From: Lachnospiraceae bacterium
Lineage (GTDB): Bacteria; Bacillota; Clostridia; Lachnospirales; Lachnospiraceae
Assembly (NCBI GenBank): GCA_017618075.1
Contig: JAFZUY010000050.1
Coordinates: 1 to 64,000 of the forward strand
Length of the DNA: 64,000 nucleotides
Direction: 5' to 3'
Shown: positions 27,495-36,470 of the stretch, in pieces
How the letters are laid out: every line of letters starts with the position of its first letter
How positions within the stretch are numbered: position 1 is the first letter of the stretch
The notes under the pieces: generated by a model
Databases searched by the model: none
Seen by the model: the letters and a program-made list of their open reading frames with translations, nothing else
Told to the model about the DNA's origin: nothing
Translations under genes and position numbers: made by a program

Positions 27495-28826
27495 TTAAGG
27501 TTTTACTATATAATTCCAGGGCGATACATAATCGCCGTTTACTCTGACGCTGAAATGAAGATGGTTGCCGGTACTTCTTCCTGTGGAGCCTACGAAAGCG
27601 ATAACATCTCCACGCTTAACTTCCTGACCCTCTGTTACATTGAGTTTGGAAGCATGCATATAAACCGTATACAGTCCGCCGCCGTGATCAATCATTACGT
27701 AGTTGCCCATAGCACCGGTGTATGATGCGGATACAACTTCTCCGTCATATGCCGCTAAAATATTCGAGCCTGCGGGAGCCGCAAGATCAACACCGTTATG
27801 GAACAAATTGATTTTAAGCGTAGGATGAATTCTGTTGCCGAAATCCGAAGAAACTCTGGTATATGCGGGGCAGGGCCAGCAGAATGCGCCGCCGTCGTAA
27901 ACACGCATGTTCTCAAGTGCTTTCTTTTCTTCGGCTACTATTCTTTCGAGCTCGGAAATCGTAGCGTTCTGCTCTGCGATTTCTGCCTCGTATTCTCTGA
28001 TGGCTCTTTCCTGATCGACTATCTCGTCCTGAACTGCTGCAATTTCAGCCTCTTTCTGAGAAATAAGCTCTTCCACCGCTGCCTGTTCATCTTCTGCGGC
28101 TTTCTTCGTAGCCTGTAAAAGTTCTTCTTCCTCTTCGAGCTCTGCTTCGCAGACTTTTACATATTCTACGGTTTCGGCATATTCCTTGAACATTCTGTCG
28201 TCGTATTTTGAAAGATCCTCGATATAATCCATCTGATTGAGGAAATCACCAAGACCTTTTGAATTTAAAAGAAGTTCCAGATAGAAACTGTCGCCCTGCT
28301 CGTAGAGTGCCTGGACTCTCTTTTTCATGCACTCATACTGATGGTCTTTGATAGCGATTGCTTCCGCCAAATCCTCTTTGGCCTGTTCGATTTCTTCTTC
28401 TTTTACCGTAATCTGGCCTTTTAAGTCTTCGATTTTTTCTTCTATGGAAACAACCTGGGCATCCAGTTCGGAAACATACTGAGAAAGATCTGCCTTACTC
28501 TTTTCAAGTGACTGTTTTATCTTCTCGACATCCGTTTTACCTTTTGCAAGAGCATTCTTTTCGTTCTTTGCGTTACTTATTTGAGCTTCTTTTTCTTTTA
28601 TGGAGTTTTCGAGTGCACTCTTTTCAGCTTCCTTTTTCTGCTTTTCCTCTTTTTCCTTTTTCTCTTCATCTTCCTTTGAGTCTTCGGTCGTTTCGGTCGT
28701 TGTCTCGGATGAATCGTCAGGAGCCGCATAAACAGGCGCGGAAAAAGGAGTCGAAAAGAAAAGTCCCATTATCAAAACCGGAATGATTATAAAACTTACC
28801 AGTTTGTTAAGGTTAATTCGACTCAT
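27495..28826 (-). CDS. Murein hydrolase activator, coiled-coil plus M23 domain (EnvC/PcsB-like)
   Basis: An exported protein: signal sequence within residues 1-33 (ends VYAAP), an acidic linker, a long coiled coil (about 45-310) and a C-terminal M23/LytM domain. The zinc-site residues are H and D of FHNGVDLAAP and the HLH of GNHLHFSVR, so the domain looks active. It follows ftsX by 14 bases. FtsEX is known to gate such coiled-coil hydrolases or activators at the septum. It is 443 aa. The expected partner relationship is inferred from gene order. Confidence 0.92.
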   Translation of the reverse strand: MSRINLNKLVSFIIIPVLIMGLFFSTPFSAPVYAAPDDSSETTTETTEDSKEDEEKKEKEEKQKKEAEKSALENSIKEKEAQISNAKNEKNALAKGKTDVEKIKQSLEKSKADLSQYVSELDAQVVSIEEKIEDLKGQITVKEEEIEQAKEDLAEAIAIKDHQYECMKKRVQALYEQGDSFYLELLLNSKGLGDFLNQMDYIEDLSKYDDRMFKEYAETVEYVKVCEAELEEEEELLQATKKAAEDEQAAVEELISQKEAEIAAVQDEIVDQERAIREYEAEIAEQNATISELERIVAEEKKALENMRVYDGGAFCWPCPAYTRVSSDFGNRIHPTLKINLFHNGVDLAAPAGSNILAAYDGEVVSASYTGAMGNYVMIDHGGGLYTVYMHASKLNVTEGQEVKRGDVIAFVGSTGRSTGNHLHFSVRVNGDYVSPWNYIVKP

Positions 28827-28840
28827 AAAAAACTCCGAAA

Positions 28841-29731
28841 TTACACTTTCAAATGTTTGCGCACCGTAAAGAAACTTCCTACAAAACCGATTCCTACGCC
28901 TATAGCAAGTGAGAAAGGAATCAGGTAAGTGAATATTTCATATGCCGGCAAAAATGTCAGGAATGAAAGGAATGCAAACTTTTCCTTGATAAGATTGGTG
29001 GCAATTTCATAAAGGTAATACAAAAGTCCCATAGGGATTGCCGCACCGATAAGTCCTATTATCATTCCTTCGAATACGAAAGGAGCACGTACGAAAAAGT
29101 CGGTAGCACCCACGTATTTCATAATCGTAATTTCTTCCTTACGAACAGAAATACCCATCGTAACCGTATTGTTGATAAGGAATATACTTACTGCAAAGAG
29201 TACAACTATAATTCCTATAAATACATAAATCAAAACCATATTGATGCCTGACAGAGTGTCTGCGGTAAAATCAGATTTGTTGATTTTTCTGACACCGTCA
29301 ACGCCTTCAAGATAATTTACAAGCTGGCTCTGTTTGGTAACATCGCTTAAGTAAATCTGATAGTTCGCGCAGTTCTCAAGAGGATTCTCCGTGAAGCCTT
29401 CTGCGTATTCACCGAGTTGTTCGGAGAACTCTTCCCACGCCTGTTCCGCGGTAATGAGCTCATATCTTGCAACCTCGCTGCGGCGTCCAATCATATCTCC
29501 GATTTCATCGATACGTTCTTCCGTTATTCCCTCATCGAAAAATACCGTGATGGAAACGCTCTGCTCTGCGTTTTGAACTATATTTAACACATTGAATGCT
29601 ATCGCATAAAAGATACCGAACACGAAAAGACAGGCCGAAATGGTGGCTACTGTCGCAAAGGTAAACCATTTGTTTTTAAATACGCCTGCGACACCCTGTT
29701 CGATGGTATAAAAGAAAGTTCTAATCTTCAT
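28841..29731 (-). CDS. ftsX: Cell division protein FtsX
   Basis: This is the permease-like partner of FtsE (296 aa from ATG 29731, MKIRTFFYTIEQGVAG). The start has GAGG eight bases upstream and overlaps the ftsE end by 11 bases; a longer frame from 29764 is rejected. One N-terminal helix, a roughly 110-residue extracellular domain (with ITVFFDEGITEERIDEI) and three C-terminal helices match the FtsX fold. FtsX couples ATP hydrolysis to activation of the following M23 protein. Confidence 0.95.
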   Translation of the reverse strand: MKIRTFFYTIEQGVAGVFKNKWFTFATVATISACLFVFGIFYAIAFNVLNIVQNAEQSVSITVFFDEGITEERIDEIGDMIGRRSEVARYELITAEQAWEEFSEQLGEYAEGFTENPLENCANYQIYLSDVTKQSQLVNYLEGVDGVRKINKSDFTADTLSGINMVLIYVFIGIIVVLFAVSIFLINNTVTMGISVRKEEITIMKYVGATDFFVRAPFVFEGMIIGLIGAAIPMGLLYYLYEIATNLIKEKFAFLSFLTFLPAYEIFTYLIPFSLAIGVGIGFVGSFFTVRKHLKV

Positions 29732-30464
29732 CGAAATAACCTCCGTTCTCGGCGTCGGAAACAATCATACCCTGTCTGATTGTAACTACTCTCTTCTTCA
29801 TCTCGTTGACGAGTTTTTCGTTGTGAGTAACTACAACAACAGTAGTGCCGTTTTCATTTATAGTCTCCAGGAGACGCATGATTTCCTGTGTATTGTAAAG
29901 GTCCAGGTTTCCGGTAGGCTCGTCTGCAAGAAGGAGCTTCGGCTGATTAACCAGAGCACGTGCAATAGCAACCCTCTGCTGCTCACCGCCGGCAAGCTGC
30001 TTGGGTTTAGCCTTATATTTTCCTGCAAGTCCTACGAGGGAAAGCATGCTCGGAACATTGGTTCTTATTTCTCTTTCGGATTTCTGGGCGATTCTTTGTG
30101 CGAATGCGACATTCTCATACACGTTTCTGTCTTTTAGGAGTCTGAAGTCCTGAAAAACGACTCCGAGAGTTCTTCTGAACTTAGGAATCTTGCCGTGTCT
30201 GATTGTCATAAGATTGTATCCGTTAACATATGCGGTACCGCTGTCTGCTTTAAGTTCTCTTAAAAGAAGTTTGATAAGGGTGGACTTACCGGCACCGGAA
30301 ACTCCGACGATAAATACGAATTCGCCCTGCTTAACTTTCAGATTGATATTTGAAAGAGCGGGAACACCGTCAGAAAATGTTTTGCTTACATCATCAAGAT
30401 AGATGGCGTACTCGGCTATTTCATCAAGCAACGGGTCGCGTCTTCTTCTCTTTTTTTCTGCCAT
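29721..30464 (-). CDS. ftsE: Cell division ATP-binding protein FtsE
   Basis: ABC ATPase of 247 aa with Walker A GVSGAGKSTLIKLL, signature LAGGEQQRVAIARA, Walker B LLLADEPTGNLD and H-loop VVTHN. It has a basic N-terminal extension (KKRRRRDPLLDE) not seen in short FtsE proteins. AGGAG lies nine bases before the ATG. It overlaps ftsX by 11 bases, so the two are made together. Confidence 0.95.
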   Translation of the reverse strand: MAEKKRRRRDPLLDEIAEYAIYLDDVSKTFSDGVPALSNINLKVKQGEFVFIVGVSGAGKSTLIKLLLRELKADSGTAYVNGYNLMTIRHGKIPKFRRTLGVVFQDFRLLKDRNVYENVAFAQRIAQKSEREIRTNVPSMLSLVGLAGKYKAKPKQLAGGEQQRVAIARALVNQPKLLLADEPTGNLDLYNTQEIMRLLETINENGTTVVVVTHNEKLVNEMKKRVVTIRQGMIVSDAENGGYFDED

Positions 30465-30481
30465 TAAATTAAACTCCTAAA

Positions 30482-31570
30482 TTAATATTCAAGTGACTCC
30501 ATGTACTTCATGTACTTAACTACCATAAGTGCAATTCTGAATGTAATCGCATCTTCAAATACTCTTAAGTCAAGACCGGTTGTTTTCTGAATCTTGTCAA
30601 GTCTGTAAACAAGAGTATTTCTGTGAATAAACAACTGTCTCGAAGTCTCGGAAACGTTTAAGCTGTTTTCGAAAAACTTCTTGATGGTTGTGATTGTTTC
30701 TTCGTCGAATTCCTCGGGATTGACATTGTCGAAAATCTCTTTGATAAACATCTTGCAAAGAGGAATCGGCAACTGATAAATCAGTCTTCCTATACCGAGT
30801 TCGCTGTATGCGACAACATTTCTGTCTTCAAAGAAAATACCGCCTACATCAAGTGCCATCTTGGCTTCCTTGTATGAACGCGAAACATCCTTGATTTCGT
30901 TAACTACCGTACCGTAGGAAATACGGATATTCTTTGCATTCTCTTTGGCAAGAAGCTTGTGAAGTCCGGCGATTGCAACATCGATTTCTTTCTGTGCATT
31001 GTCGCCCTGAATTTCTTTTATAACAACAACATTCTTTTCATCTACCGCGCTGACAAAGTCACGCTTCTCTGCGAGCATGGCTTCTTTTACGATGGAAAGA
31101 ATATCCATGTCTTTGTTGCGTGTGTTGTCTATTAAAATAACAACTCTTGATGCGTCAAGAGGAATATGAAGTCTTTTTGCATAACCGTATATATCCACGA
31201 GAAGGAGGTTGTCCAAAAGGAGGTTTTTAATAAAGTTGTCTTTATCAAATCTCTCTTTGTAAGCAACGGCAAGACTCTGAATCTGGAATGCCGCCATCTT
31301 GCCGACAAGATAGGAATTGTCACCGCTTGATGCGCAGATCACAATGTATTCGAGTGTCTGTTCGTCATAAATCTTAAAAAACTGACTGCCCTGAATCTCC
31401 TGGCTGTCTGCGGAAGATTTTACGAATTCTCTTACCTGTGACTGATAGTTAACGGATGTACTCATAGTACTTGCTATGGTTTTTCCTTCTGCGTCGGTCA
31501 CGCACAAATCCACTCTGGATATGCTCTTAATGCCTTCGATTGACTGTTGTAAAATTTGGTTAGATACCAT
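30482..31570 (-). CDS. PucR/CdaR-type transcriptional regulator
   Basis: A 362-aa regulator of the sugar-diacid-recognition (CdaR) family. The N-terminal sensing domain (about residues 5-130, VSNQILQQSIEGIKSISRVD) is followed by a GGDEF-like non-catalytic middle domain. A C-terminal helix-turn-helix contains NVSETSRQLFIHRNTLVYRL. It lies 17 bases upstream of ftsE and is read in the same direction, so it may be co-transcribed with the division genes. It has its own likely promoter with a small palindrome at the start site. Ligand unknown; the CdaR name here is unrelated to the YbbR regulator of CdaA. Confidence 0.87.
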   Translation of the reverse strand: MVSNQILQQSIEGIKSISRVDLCVTDAEGKTIASTMSTSVNYQSQVREFVKSSADSQEIQGSQFFKIYDEQTLEYIVICASSGDNSYLVGKMAAFQIQSLAVAYKERFDKDNFIKNLLLDNLLLVDIYGYAKRLHIPLDASRVVILIDNTRNKDMDILSIVKEAMLAEKRDFVSAVDEKNVVVIKEIQGDNAQKEIDVAIAGLHKLLAKENAKNIRISYGTVVNEIKDVSRSYKEAKMALDVGGIFFEDRNVVAYSELGIGRLIYQLPIPLCKMFIKEIFDNVNPEEFDEETITTIKKFFENSLNVSETSRQLFIHRNTLVYRLDKIQKTTGLDLRVFEDAITFRIALMVVKYMKYMESLEY

Positions 31571-31604
31571 ATCTTCTCTCCACCCCTATACAAAACTCAC
31601 AATA

Positions 31605-31623
31605 TGCCGTAACGGCAATTATA
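31605..31623 (-). promoter_or_regulatory. Promoter -10 with adjoining palindrome, before the PucR/CdaR gene
   Basis: A TATAAT (minus strand, 31618-31623) with a weak ATGATA 17 bases upstream is followed at once by TGCCG-TTA-CGGCA (31605-31617). The palindrome spans the expected transcription start and could be an autoregulatory operator. The rest of the 208-base gap holds AT-rich sequence and the terminator of the next gene. Confidence 0.45.
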
Positions 31624-31743
31624 TATTTTTACATGCCTACTATCATAGTGTAATATATTTACCAAAAAATTTCCACCTTTTTTATATATTTTGTCTGTTT
31701 AATCTTTGTTTTTTTTATAACACTCGCGTTCAAATATAGTAAA

Positions 31744-31780
31744 AATGCACAAAAGCCCGAATTTTGAGCCTTTGTGCATT
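31744..31780 (-). terminator. Terminator of cvfB
   Basis: A 10-bp stem (AATGCACAAA/TTTGTGCATT) around a GC-containing loop, overlapping the cvfB stop codon, is followed by five U on the minus strand. Confidence 0.82.
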
Positions 31781-32624
31781 ACTGTCTTCTTTCTTTCGAA
31801 TATATAACTTTTTCCCCGATTTCTATCTCTCCCAGCTTTAAAAGATGCCCTACGGCTCGCTTAAACTGGTTTTTGCTCATATTGCATTCACGCTTTATGA
31901 TCTCGGGTGAAACCTTGTCGTTGAAAGGAAGTACTCCGTCATACTGTCTGATTAAGTACATTACGTAGTCCGCATCCTTGTCAATCGTTGCATACGCTTT
32001 GTCACGAAGCGCAAGGTTTAATCTGCCGTCTTCAAGTACTCCTGTCACTCTCGCTTCGAAAGTGTCGAGTACGTGAATTTCCTTCGTCAGTTCCTTGGCG
32101 GGAATAAGCGCCGAGTACTTATCATCCACGGCGCAGAAAGCGCCGAATCTCTCGGATATCTCGTATACTCTGGTGTTTACCCAGTCATCCTTTTGATAAC
32201 CGCTGTCGGTTTCAAGGTATTTATAAATTTTCATCGAAGCACAGATTCTTGAGGACTTGTCTATGTAAGCCCTGACAAGAACTTCGTCTCCGACATTAAG
32301 CTTGGTCGTCTGTTCCTTAAAGGGTAAAAACAAATCTTTTTCGAGACCCCAGTCAAGAAACGCTCCGATTTTGGAAACCTGCTTAACTGATAAAAGAGCA
32401 ATGTTTCCGACCGTAATCTTCGGATTTCGTCTCGTTGCTATAAGTCTGTCGTTTGAATCCTTGTAAAGAAACAGCTCGAGCGTATCTCCGGTTTTGAGAT
32501 CTTCGGGAACTTCTTTTTTAGGAAGAAGTACCCTTTCATCCTCATGACCGTCTTCGGCAAAATACATACCGAAGTCCACTCTTTTAACGGCCTTTAAGGC
32601 CTGTCTGTTACCGATTAAAAACAT
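31779..32624 (-). CDS. cvfB: CvfB/YitL-like S1 RNA-binding protein
   Basis: This 281-aa protein has S1-like domains in tandem. The clearest, in the first half, reads VKQVSKIGAFLDWGLEKDLF. It ends in a winged helix (KRECNMSKNQFKRAVGHLLK), the architecture of CvfB, an RNA-binding virulence regulator in staphylococci. It follows the DUF1189 gene by 11 bases and ends at a terminator. Target RNAs are unknown. Confidence 0.88.
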   Translation of the reverse strand: MFLIGNRQALKAVKRVDFGMYFAEDGHEDERVLLPKKEVPEDLKTGDTLELFLYKDSNDRLIATRRNPKITVGNIALLSVKQVSKIGAFLDWGLEKDLFLPFKEQTTKLNVGDEVLVRAYIDKSSRICASMKIYKYLETDSGYQKDDWVNTRVYEISERFGAFCAVDDKYSALIPAKELTKEIHVLDTFEARVTGVLEDGRLNLALRDKAYATIDKDADYVMYLIRQYDGVLPFNDKVSPEIIKRECNMSKNQFKRAVGHLLKLGEIEIGEKVIYSKERRQ

Positions 32625-32635
32625 GTTTATCCGTC

Positions 32636-34522
32636 CTAGAATATATTGTTGCCAAAGCCACCTCTGGGTTTAAAATCTTCGGCATAGTTTTCTCTTTCCC
32701 ATGCCGCAAAGTCATCATCAGAATATCTGTTAACGGTCTTACCGCCTTTTTTAACTGTATTGGGATGAGGAGTGGAAGCACCTTTCTTGGGAGGAGCGGA
32801 AAGATAAAATCCGCCGTTTCCGAAAGGATTGCTGCCGTCCTTGGTAGTAAATGATACATGCTCGCTGGGCTGTGAAGGAGCATTATCATGATGATTTGCG
32901 TAAAGACTTCCGCCGAGTCCCGAAGAAGCCGATGTGCTTGTCGTCGAAGCTGAAGCTGTAGGTACACCGAGTACAGATGCGAAAGGATTCGACGAAGTGC
33001 TTGATTCGGGTGCACCGAGTGTCTTGCCGTATGCGCTTCCTCTGTCAACAAGAGTACCTGAGCCGTAGTTGCTTTCGTAACTTTCTTCAGAATCCGAACC
33101 GCTGTAATAAAGTCCGTTGTATGCATCGGGTGCGGTAATCGGTCTGTCCCATTTGGATTTGCTCTTCTTTTCGCCGCTGCCGGGAGTAATTCCGCCGAGA
33201 CCTCCGAATGTACCTATATCGCTCTTTACAATAGCGGAAACGGGTTCGGGTGCGGGTGCGGGTTCGGGCTCTGTGTATGTTGTATAAGCAGTTTCGGGCT
33301 CTGCATATGTAGTTGCAGGTTCGCTGTAAGAAACACTTTCATATGAAGATGTTTCGGGAGCGCTCTCAGAGATACCCGAACTGAAAGATAAATTCTCTGT
33401 TGAAGTCGTCTCGCTTGCAACGCCTTTCTTCGTAAAAGGTGTGCTGGTGGAAACGGATGAAGCAGAAGCGCCGCCTCTGTATAAAGCTCCGCCCATTCCT
33501 GCAGAAGGTGCGCTGTCAACCGTAGCAACCGTCTTAGCAGGTTCGGGTGCGGGACTCTCGGTTTTTCTTGAGAAAGAAATCGAAGAATTCTTAGGAGCAT
33601 CGTAATTCTTTTTTGCAAAAGGATCGGGTGCGGGAATATCCTCAAACTTCTTTGACGAAGGTTTGTTGAATACGATTGTACTCGAAGGTCCTGTCTCTTC
33701 GGTAGAACCTGCAAGTGCAAAGAATAAATAAATGCCGACTATAAGAAGGAAGGCAATATTAAGAAGCATCCAGGCCGGCTTAACCGGTGATGCGTTGATT
33801 GCATTTCTTAAGATGTTGGTAAATCCCGTGATGTAAAGGGATATTCTTACCATTTCCTTATAGTTATAAGGCTGCTTGATAATCTTGTTGATACCAAAGC
33901 CGACTCCGCCGAAGAAGAATCCGAGCACAACTGCTTTAATACCGAACCAGATAAGTGAAACGCCTGCCACGATAAGGAAGAATATAATAAATTTCTCTTT
34001 GAAAATATTTATGAGACCTTCTCTGTTGAAGTTGTTGGGAAGACCTATCATGTTGGCGATGTCGGAATATTTGAGAGTAGAAGTTACGCCAACCATATTG
34101 ATGTTGGTAAGTGATTTGCCGTTAAACACGATAACTGATTTGCCGTTCGACCAGTCAGTTAAAATTTCAACCTGGTCAATATATGCCTTGTCGGCATTAT
34201 CGATATCAGAGTTGAATACAACGTACTGATTCTCGTTGACCTGAATATAAGAATTTTCTTCAAATTTTACCAGTCCCCCGGTATAAGTAAACTGAGGAAC
34301 CGTCTTTATGGTTTCCACGGTCTGCGTAATAAAACCATTACCGCCAAGGCATCTTAAATAAATAATGCCCCAGTAAACAGCAGCTGACGCAATAACCGCA
34401 ATGATGGTATAAACTACAACCTTGAATGTGGACTGGTTGGCCAGTCTGTTGAAAAATCGAGGTTTGATTATACCTTTAAATACATACTTTAATTGTCCGA
34501 ATAAACCAATATTGCTTTCCAT
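32636..34522 (-). CDS. DUF1189-type membrane protein with long low-complexity tail
   Basis: Residues 1-275 carry about six hydrophobic helices and an extracellular segment, resembling the DUF1189/YIP1-like family. Residues 280-628 are a Ser/Pro/Glu/Tyr-rich low-complexity tail, probably disordered, ending in GGFGNNIF. Such a tail is far longer than in the usual family member. It has its own promoter and a strong AGGGG ribosome site. It lies directly before cvfB. Function unknown; the tail could be cytoplasmic or act as a binding platform. Confidence 0.75.
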   Translation of the reverse strand: MESNIGLFGQLKYVFKGIIKPRFFNRLANQSTFKVVVYTIIAVIASAAVYWGIIYLRCLGGNGFITQTVETIKTVPQFTYTGGLVKFEENSYIQVNENQYVVFNSDIDNADKAYIDQVEILTDWSNGKSVIVFNGKSLTNINMVGVTSTLKYSDIANMIGLPNNFNREGLINIFKEKFIIFFLIVAGVSLIWFGIKAVVLGFFFGGVGFGINKIIKQPYNYKEMVRISLYITGFTNILRNAINASPVKPAWMLLNIAFLLIVGIYLFFALAGSTEETGPSSTIVFNKPSSKKFEDIPAPDPFAKKNYDAPKNSSISFSRKTESPAPEPAKTVATVDSAPSAGMGGALYRGGASASSVSTSTPFTKKGVASETTSTENLSFSSGISESAPETSSYESVSYSEPATTYAEPETAYTTYTEPEPAPAPEPVSAIVKSDIGTFGGLGGITPGSGEKKSKSKWDRPITAPDAYNGLYYSGSDSEESYESNYGSGTLVDRGSAYGKTLGAPESSTSSNPFASVLGVPTASASTTSTSASSGLGGSLYANHHDNAPSQPSEHVSFTTKDGSNPFGNGGFYLSAPPKKGASTPHPNTVKKGGKTVNRYSDDDFAAWERENYAEDFKPRGGFGNNIF

Positions 34523-34587
34523 ATTTTCCCCTTATTTTTTATAAAAACAACCCTTAAAACCCTTTTGGTCTTCTGCAGACCTATACT

Positions 34588-34615
34588 ATTATAATGGAAA
34601 GATATTATTTTGCAA
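34588..34615 (-). promoter_or_regulatory. Promoter for the DUF1189 gene
   Basis: On the minus strand TTGCAA (34610-34615), a 16-base spacer and a perfect TATAAT (34588-34593). A small GGTCT/AGACC stem lies just downstream. Confidence 0.6.
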
Positions 34616-34629
34616 ATAATTACTCGTGA

Positions 34630-36363
34630 TTATTTTTTGTTTACTGATACAATTTCATAATATCCGTTGTTCAGTAAAACCGATGTCTCATTGTTGTCCT
34701 CAAGCCATTTGAAAATATATTCATTTTCCTCTGAGTAATAGTATGCGGGGTTGACGTCAAACGATGCGTCACGCACCACAATCTCGGGATATTTCTCCGG
34801 AAATACCTCGTAATACTTTCCAAACATTTCGTTAAATGCCGTAGTTCCCTGCACGGAAGGCGTCGCCACTCTGTCAACAAAAGTTACGTAGAAAAGCTGC
34901 TCCTGTCCGATATAAAGAACATTTTTGCCGGAATCTATGGCTTCTTTGAAATCTTCATAAGAACTGTTCCATGCATTCGCCTGGTCCTTTAAAATGTAAA
35001 TTCCCTTCGCAGGACCGTTTTCCACTTTCTCAAGTTTGGCTCTTACGGTAACAGGCAAACATCCGTTAACTCGTAAAAGAAACAGTCTGCATGATAAAAG
35101 ACATAAAAGACAGAAAGCTATGCAAACGACACAAAGAATTCTGTCCGATGCACCCTTCTCTTCTTTTTCTTCTTTTACGAGATATTTTTTGCCGATGATA
35201 ATAATGCCTGCCATCACGGCGATGAAAAGCTTCGAATAAAGTGAATTGGAATCCATGTTCGTTATCACAAATACCATCGGAAGCGTAAATATCGAAGGAA
35301 TGATTGCATACCAAAGCTCTGCGGAAAAACGCCTGTAATCCTTAATGCAGATAAGAATAAACAGCACGGCATATACGATATATCTCGACTGAAGATAAAA
35401 CTGGTTTTCATCTCCGAATGCATATCCGAAAAGCGTCTTAAGCGAAAGCCATACGGTCGCGAAGATCAGAATATTTATTATAAAAGAAAAGGCTTCGATT
35501 TTTCTCTTCCATACGATTCTCTGGATGATTCGGTAAATAAGTGCAAGTACAACTCCTACACCCAGTCCTATAGCAATCTCTATTCCCTGCTCTTTTAACT
35601 GCATGGGATATGTTGCAAGCTTATAAGCCATTCCGCCCGAAGTGTGCGACGAATCCATTAAAATATAGCTTATAAAAAACGGCAGTTCCTTCGGCGAAAC
35701 ATTTATTATAATCACGAGCATTGTGATAAGGCCCACCAAAATTGTTCCTGCGAAGAAAGGAAGGATGCCTTCTTTTTTCTTTCTTACCGCCATGGCAATT
35801 ACAAAGATAAAAAAGATCGGAATCATCGACGGATAACAAAGCACACTCACGCCAAAGAAAACGCCGGCAAGTAAATAAAGAACAATCTTCTTTCCCTTAT
35901 CTGCCGTCAGCAAAAGAAGAAAGACCGCAAGCATGCTCCAGTAATGCATCACCTCGAACTCGGGCATTGCAACCCATTTGGGCAGGAAATTCATGTGAAC
36001 CAGAAACGCCAGGGCAGCCACTTTCGCATCGGTTTCTTTTTGGGAAACAAAGAAAAGAAAAACTCCGAGAGCCAGATGAATCAGAATCCCTGCCATTCTT
36101 AAATAAATCACGCAGTAATCCGTGCCGTTAAAAATCTTTACAAAAGGATAAAGAAAGATTGCAGGGAGAAATGCCGAAAACTGATGCGGCTCCCACATAT
36201 CATACATGAGCTTGTCTCCGGTAACCAGACGGTACGCCTGCGCCACCGCATAGGATTCGTCAACGTCAATGCTCACAAACAAGGCCTTTACTATACCGAT
36301 TAAAGTAAGCAGGGCCAGTACAATATATGCAATTCTTACAGTGTATGTTAAAGTCTTTTTCAT
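34630..36363 (-). CDS. Polytopic GT-C type glycosyltransferase (PMT/ArnT-like)
   Basis: This 577-aa protein has about 11 to 13 hydrophobic helices and a C-terminal extracellular domain of about 150 residues. The first loop has VDVDESYA-like acidic residues (SIDVDESYAV), the place where GT-C enzymes bind the lipid-linked sugar, followed by WEPHQFSAFLPAIF. That layout matches glycosyltransferases of the GT39/GT83 type, which transfer sugars from polyprenyl phosphate outside the membrane. Acceptor unknown. The start has no strong ribosome site. Confidence 0.75.
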   Translation of the reverse strand: MKKTLTYTVRIAYIVLALLTLIGIVKALFVSIDVDESYAVAQAYRLVTGDKLMYDMWEPHQFSAFLPAIFLYPFVKIFNGTDYCVIYLRMAGILIHLALGVFLFFVSQKETDAKVAALAFLVHMNFLPKWVAMPEFEVMHYWSMLAVFLLLLTADKGKKIVLYLLAGVFFGVSVLCYPSMIPIFFIFVIAMAVRKKKEGILPFFAGTILVGLITMLVIIINVSPKELPFFISYILMDSSHTSGGMAYKLATYPMQLKEQGIEIAIGLGVGVVLALIYRIIQRIVWKRKIEAFSFIINILIFATVWLSLKTLFGYAFGDENQFYLQSRYIVYAVLFILICIKDYRRFSAELWYAIIPSIFTLPMVFVITNMDSNSLYSKLFIAVMAGIIIIGKKYLVKEEKEEKGASDRILCVVCIAFCLLCLLSCRLFLLRVNGCLPVTVRAKLEKVENGPAKGIYILKDQANAWNSSYEDFKEAIDSGKNVLYIGQEQLFYVTFVDRVATPSVQGTTAFNEMFGKYYEVFPEKYPEIVVRDASFDVNPAYYYSEENEYIFKWLEDNNETSVLLNNGYYEIVSVNKK

Positions 36364-36400
36364 TTAAGCCAACCAATATGTGATATCTGATATTATAACA

Positions 36401-36447
36401 TAAATAAAAAACCGACACGCAATCTTTTGGCGAAAACATGTCGGTTT
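36401..36447 (-). terminator. Terminator of degV
   Basis: A 9-bp stem AAACCGACA/TGTCGGTTT (36409-36417 with 36439-36447), loop 21 bases, followed on the minus strand by UUUUUAUUUA. Confidence 0.8.
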
Positions 36448-36470
36448 ATTTAAGTATGAACTTGGATGGG

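Noticed and set aside
32608-33126. 172-aa frame on the minus strand overlapping the DUF1189 tail
   Set aside because: It is an alternative frame of the low-complexity tail; the DUF1189 frame has a family-like N-terminus, promoter and ribosome site.
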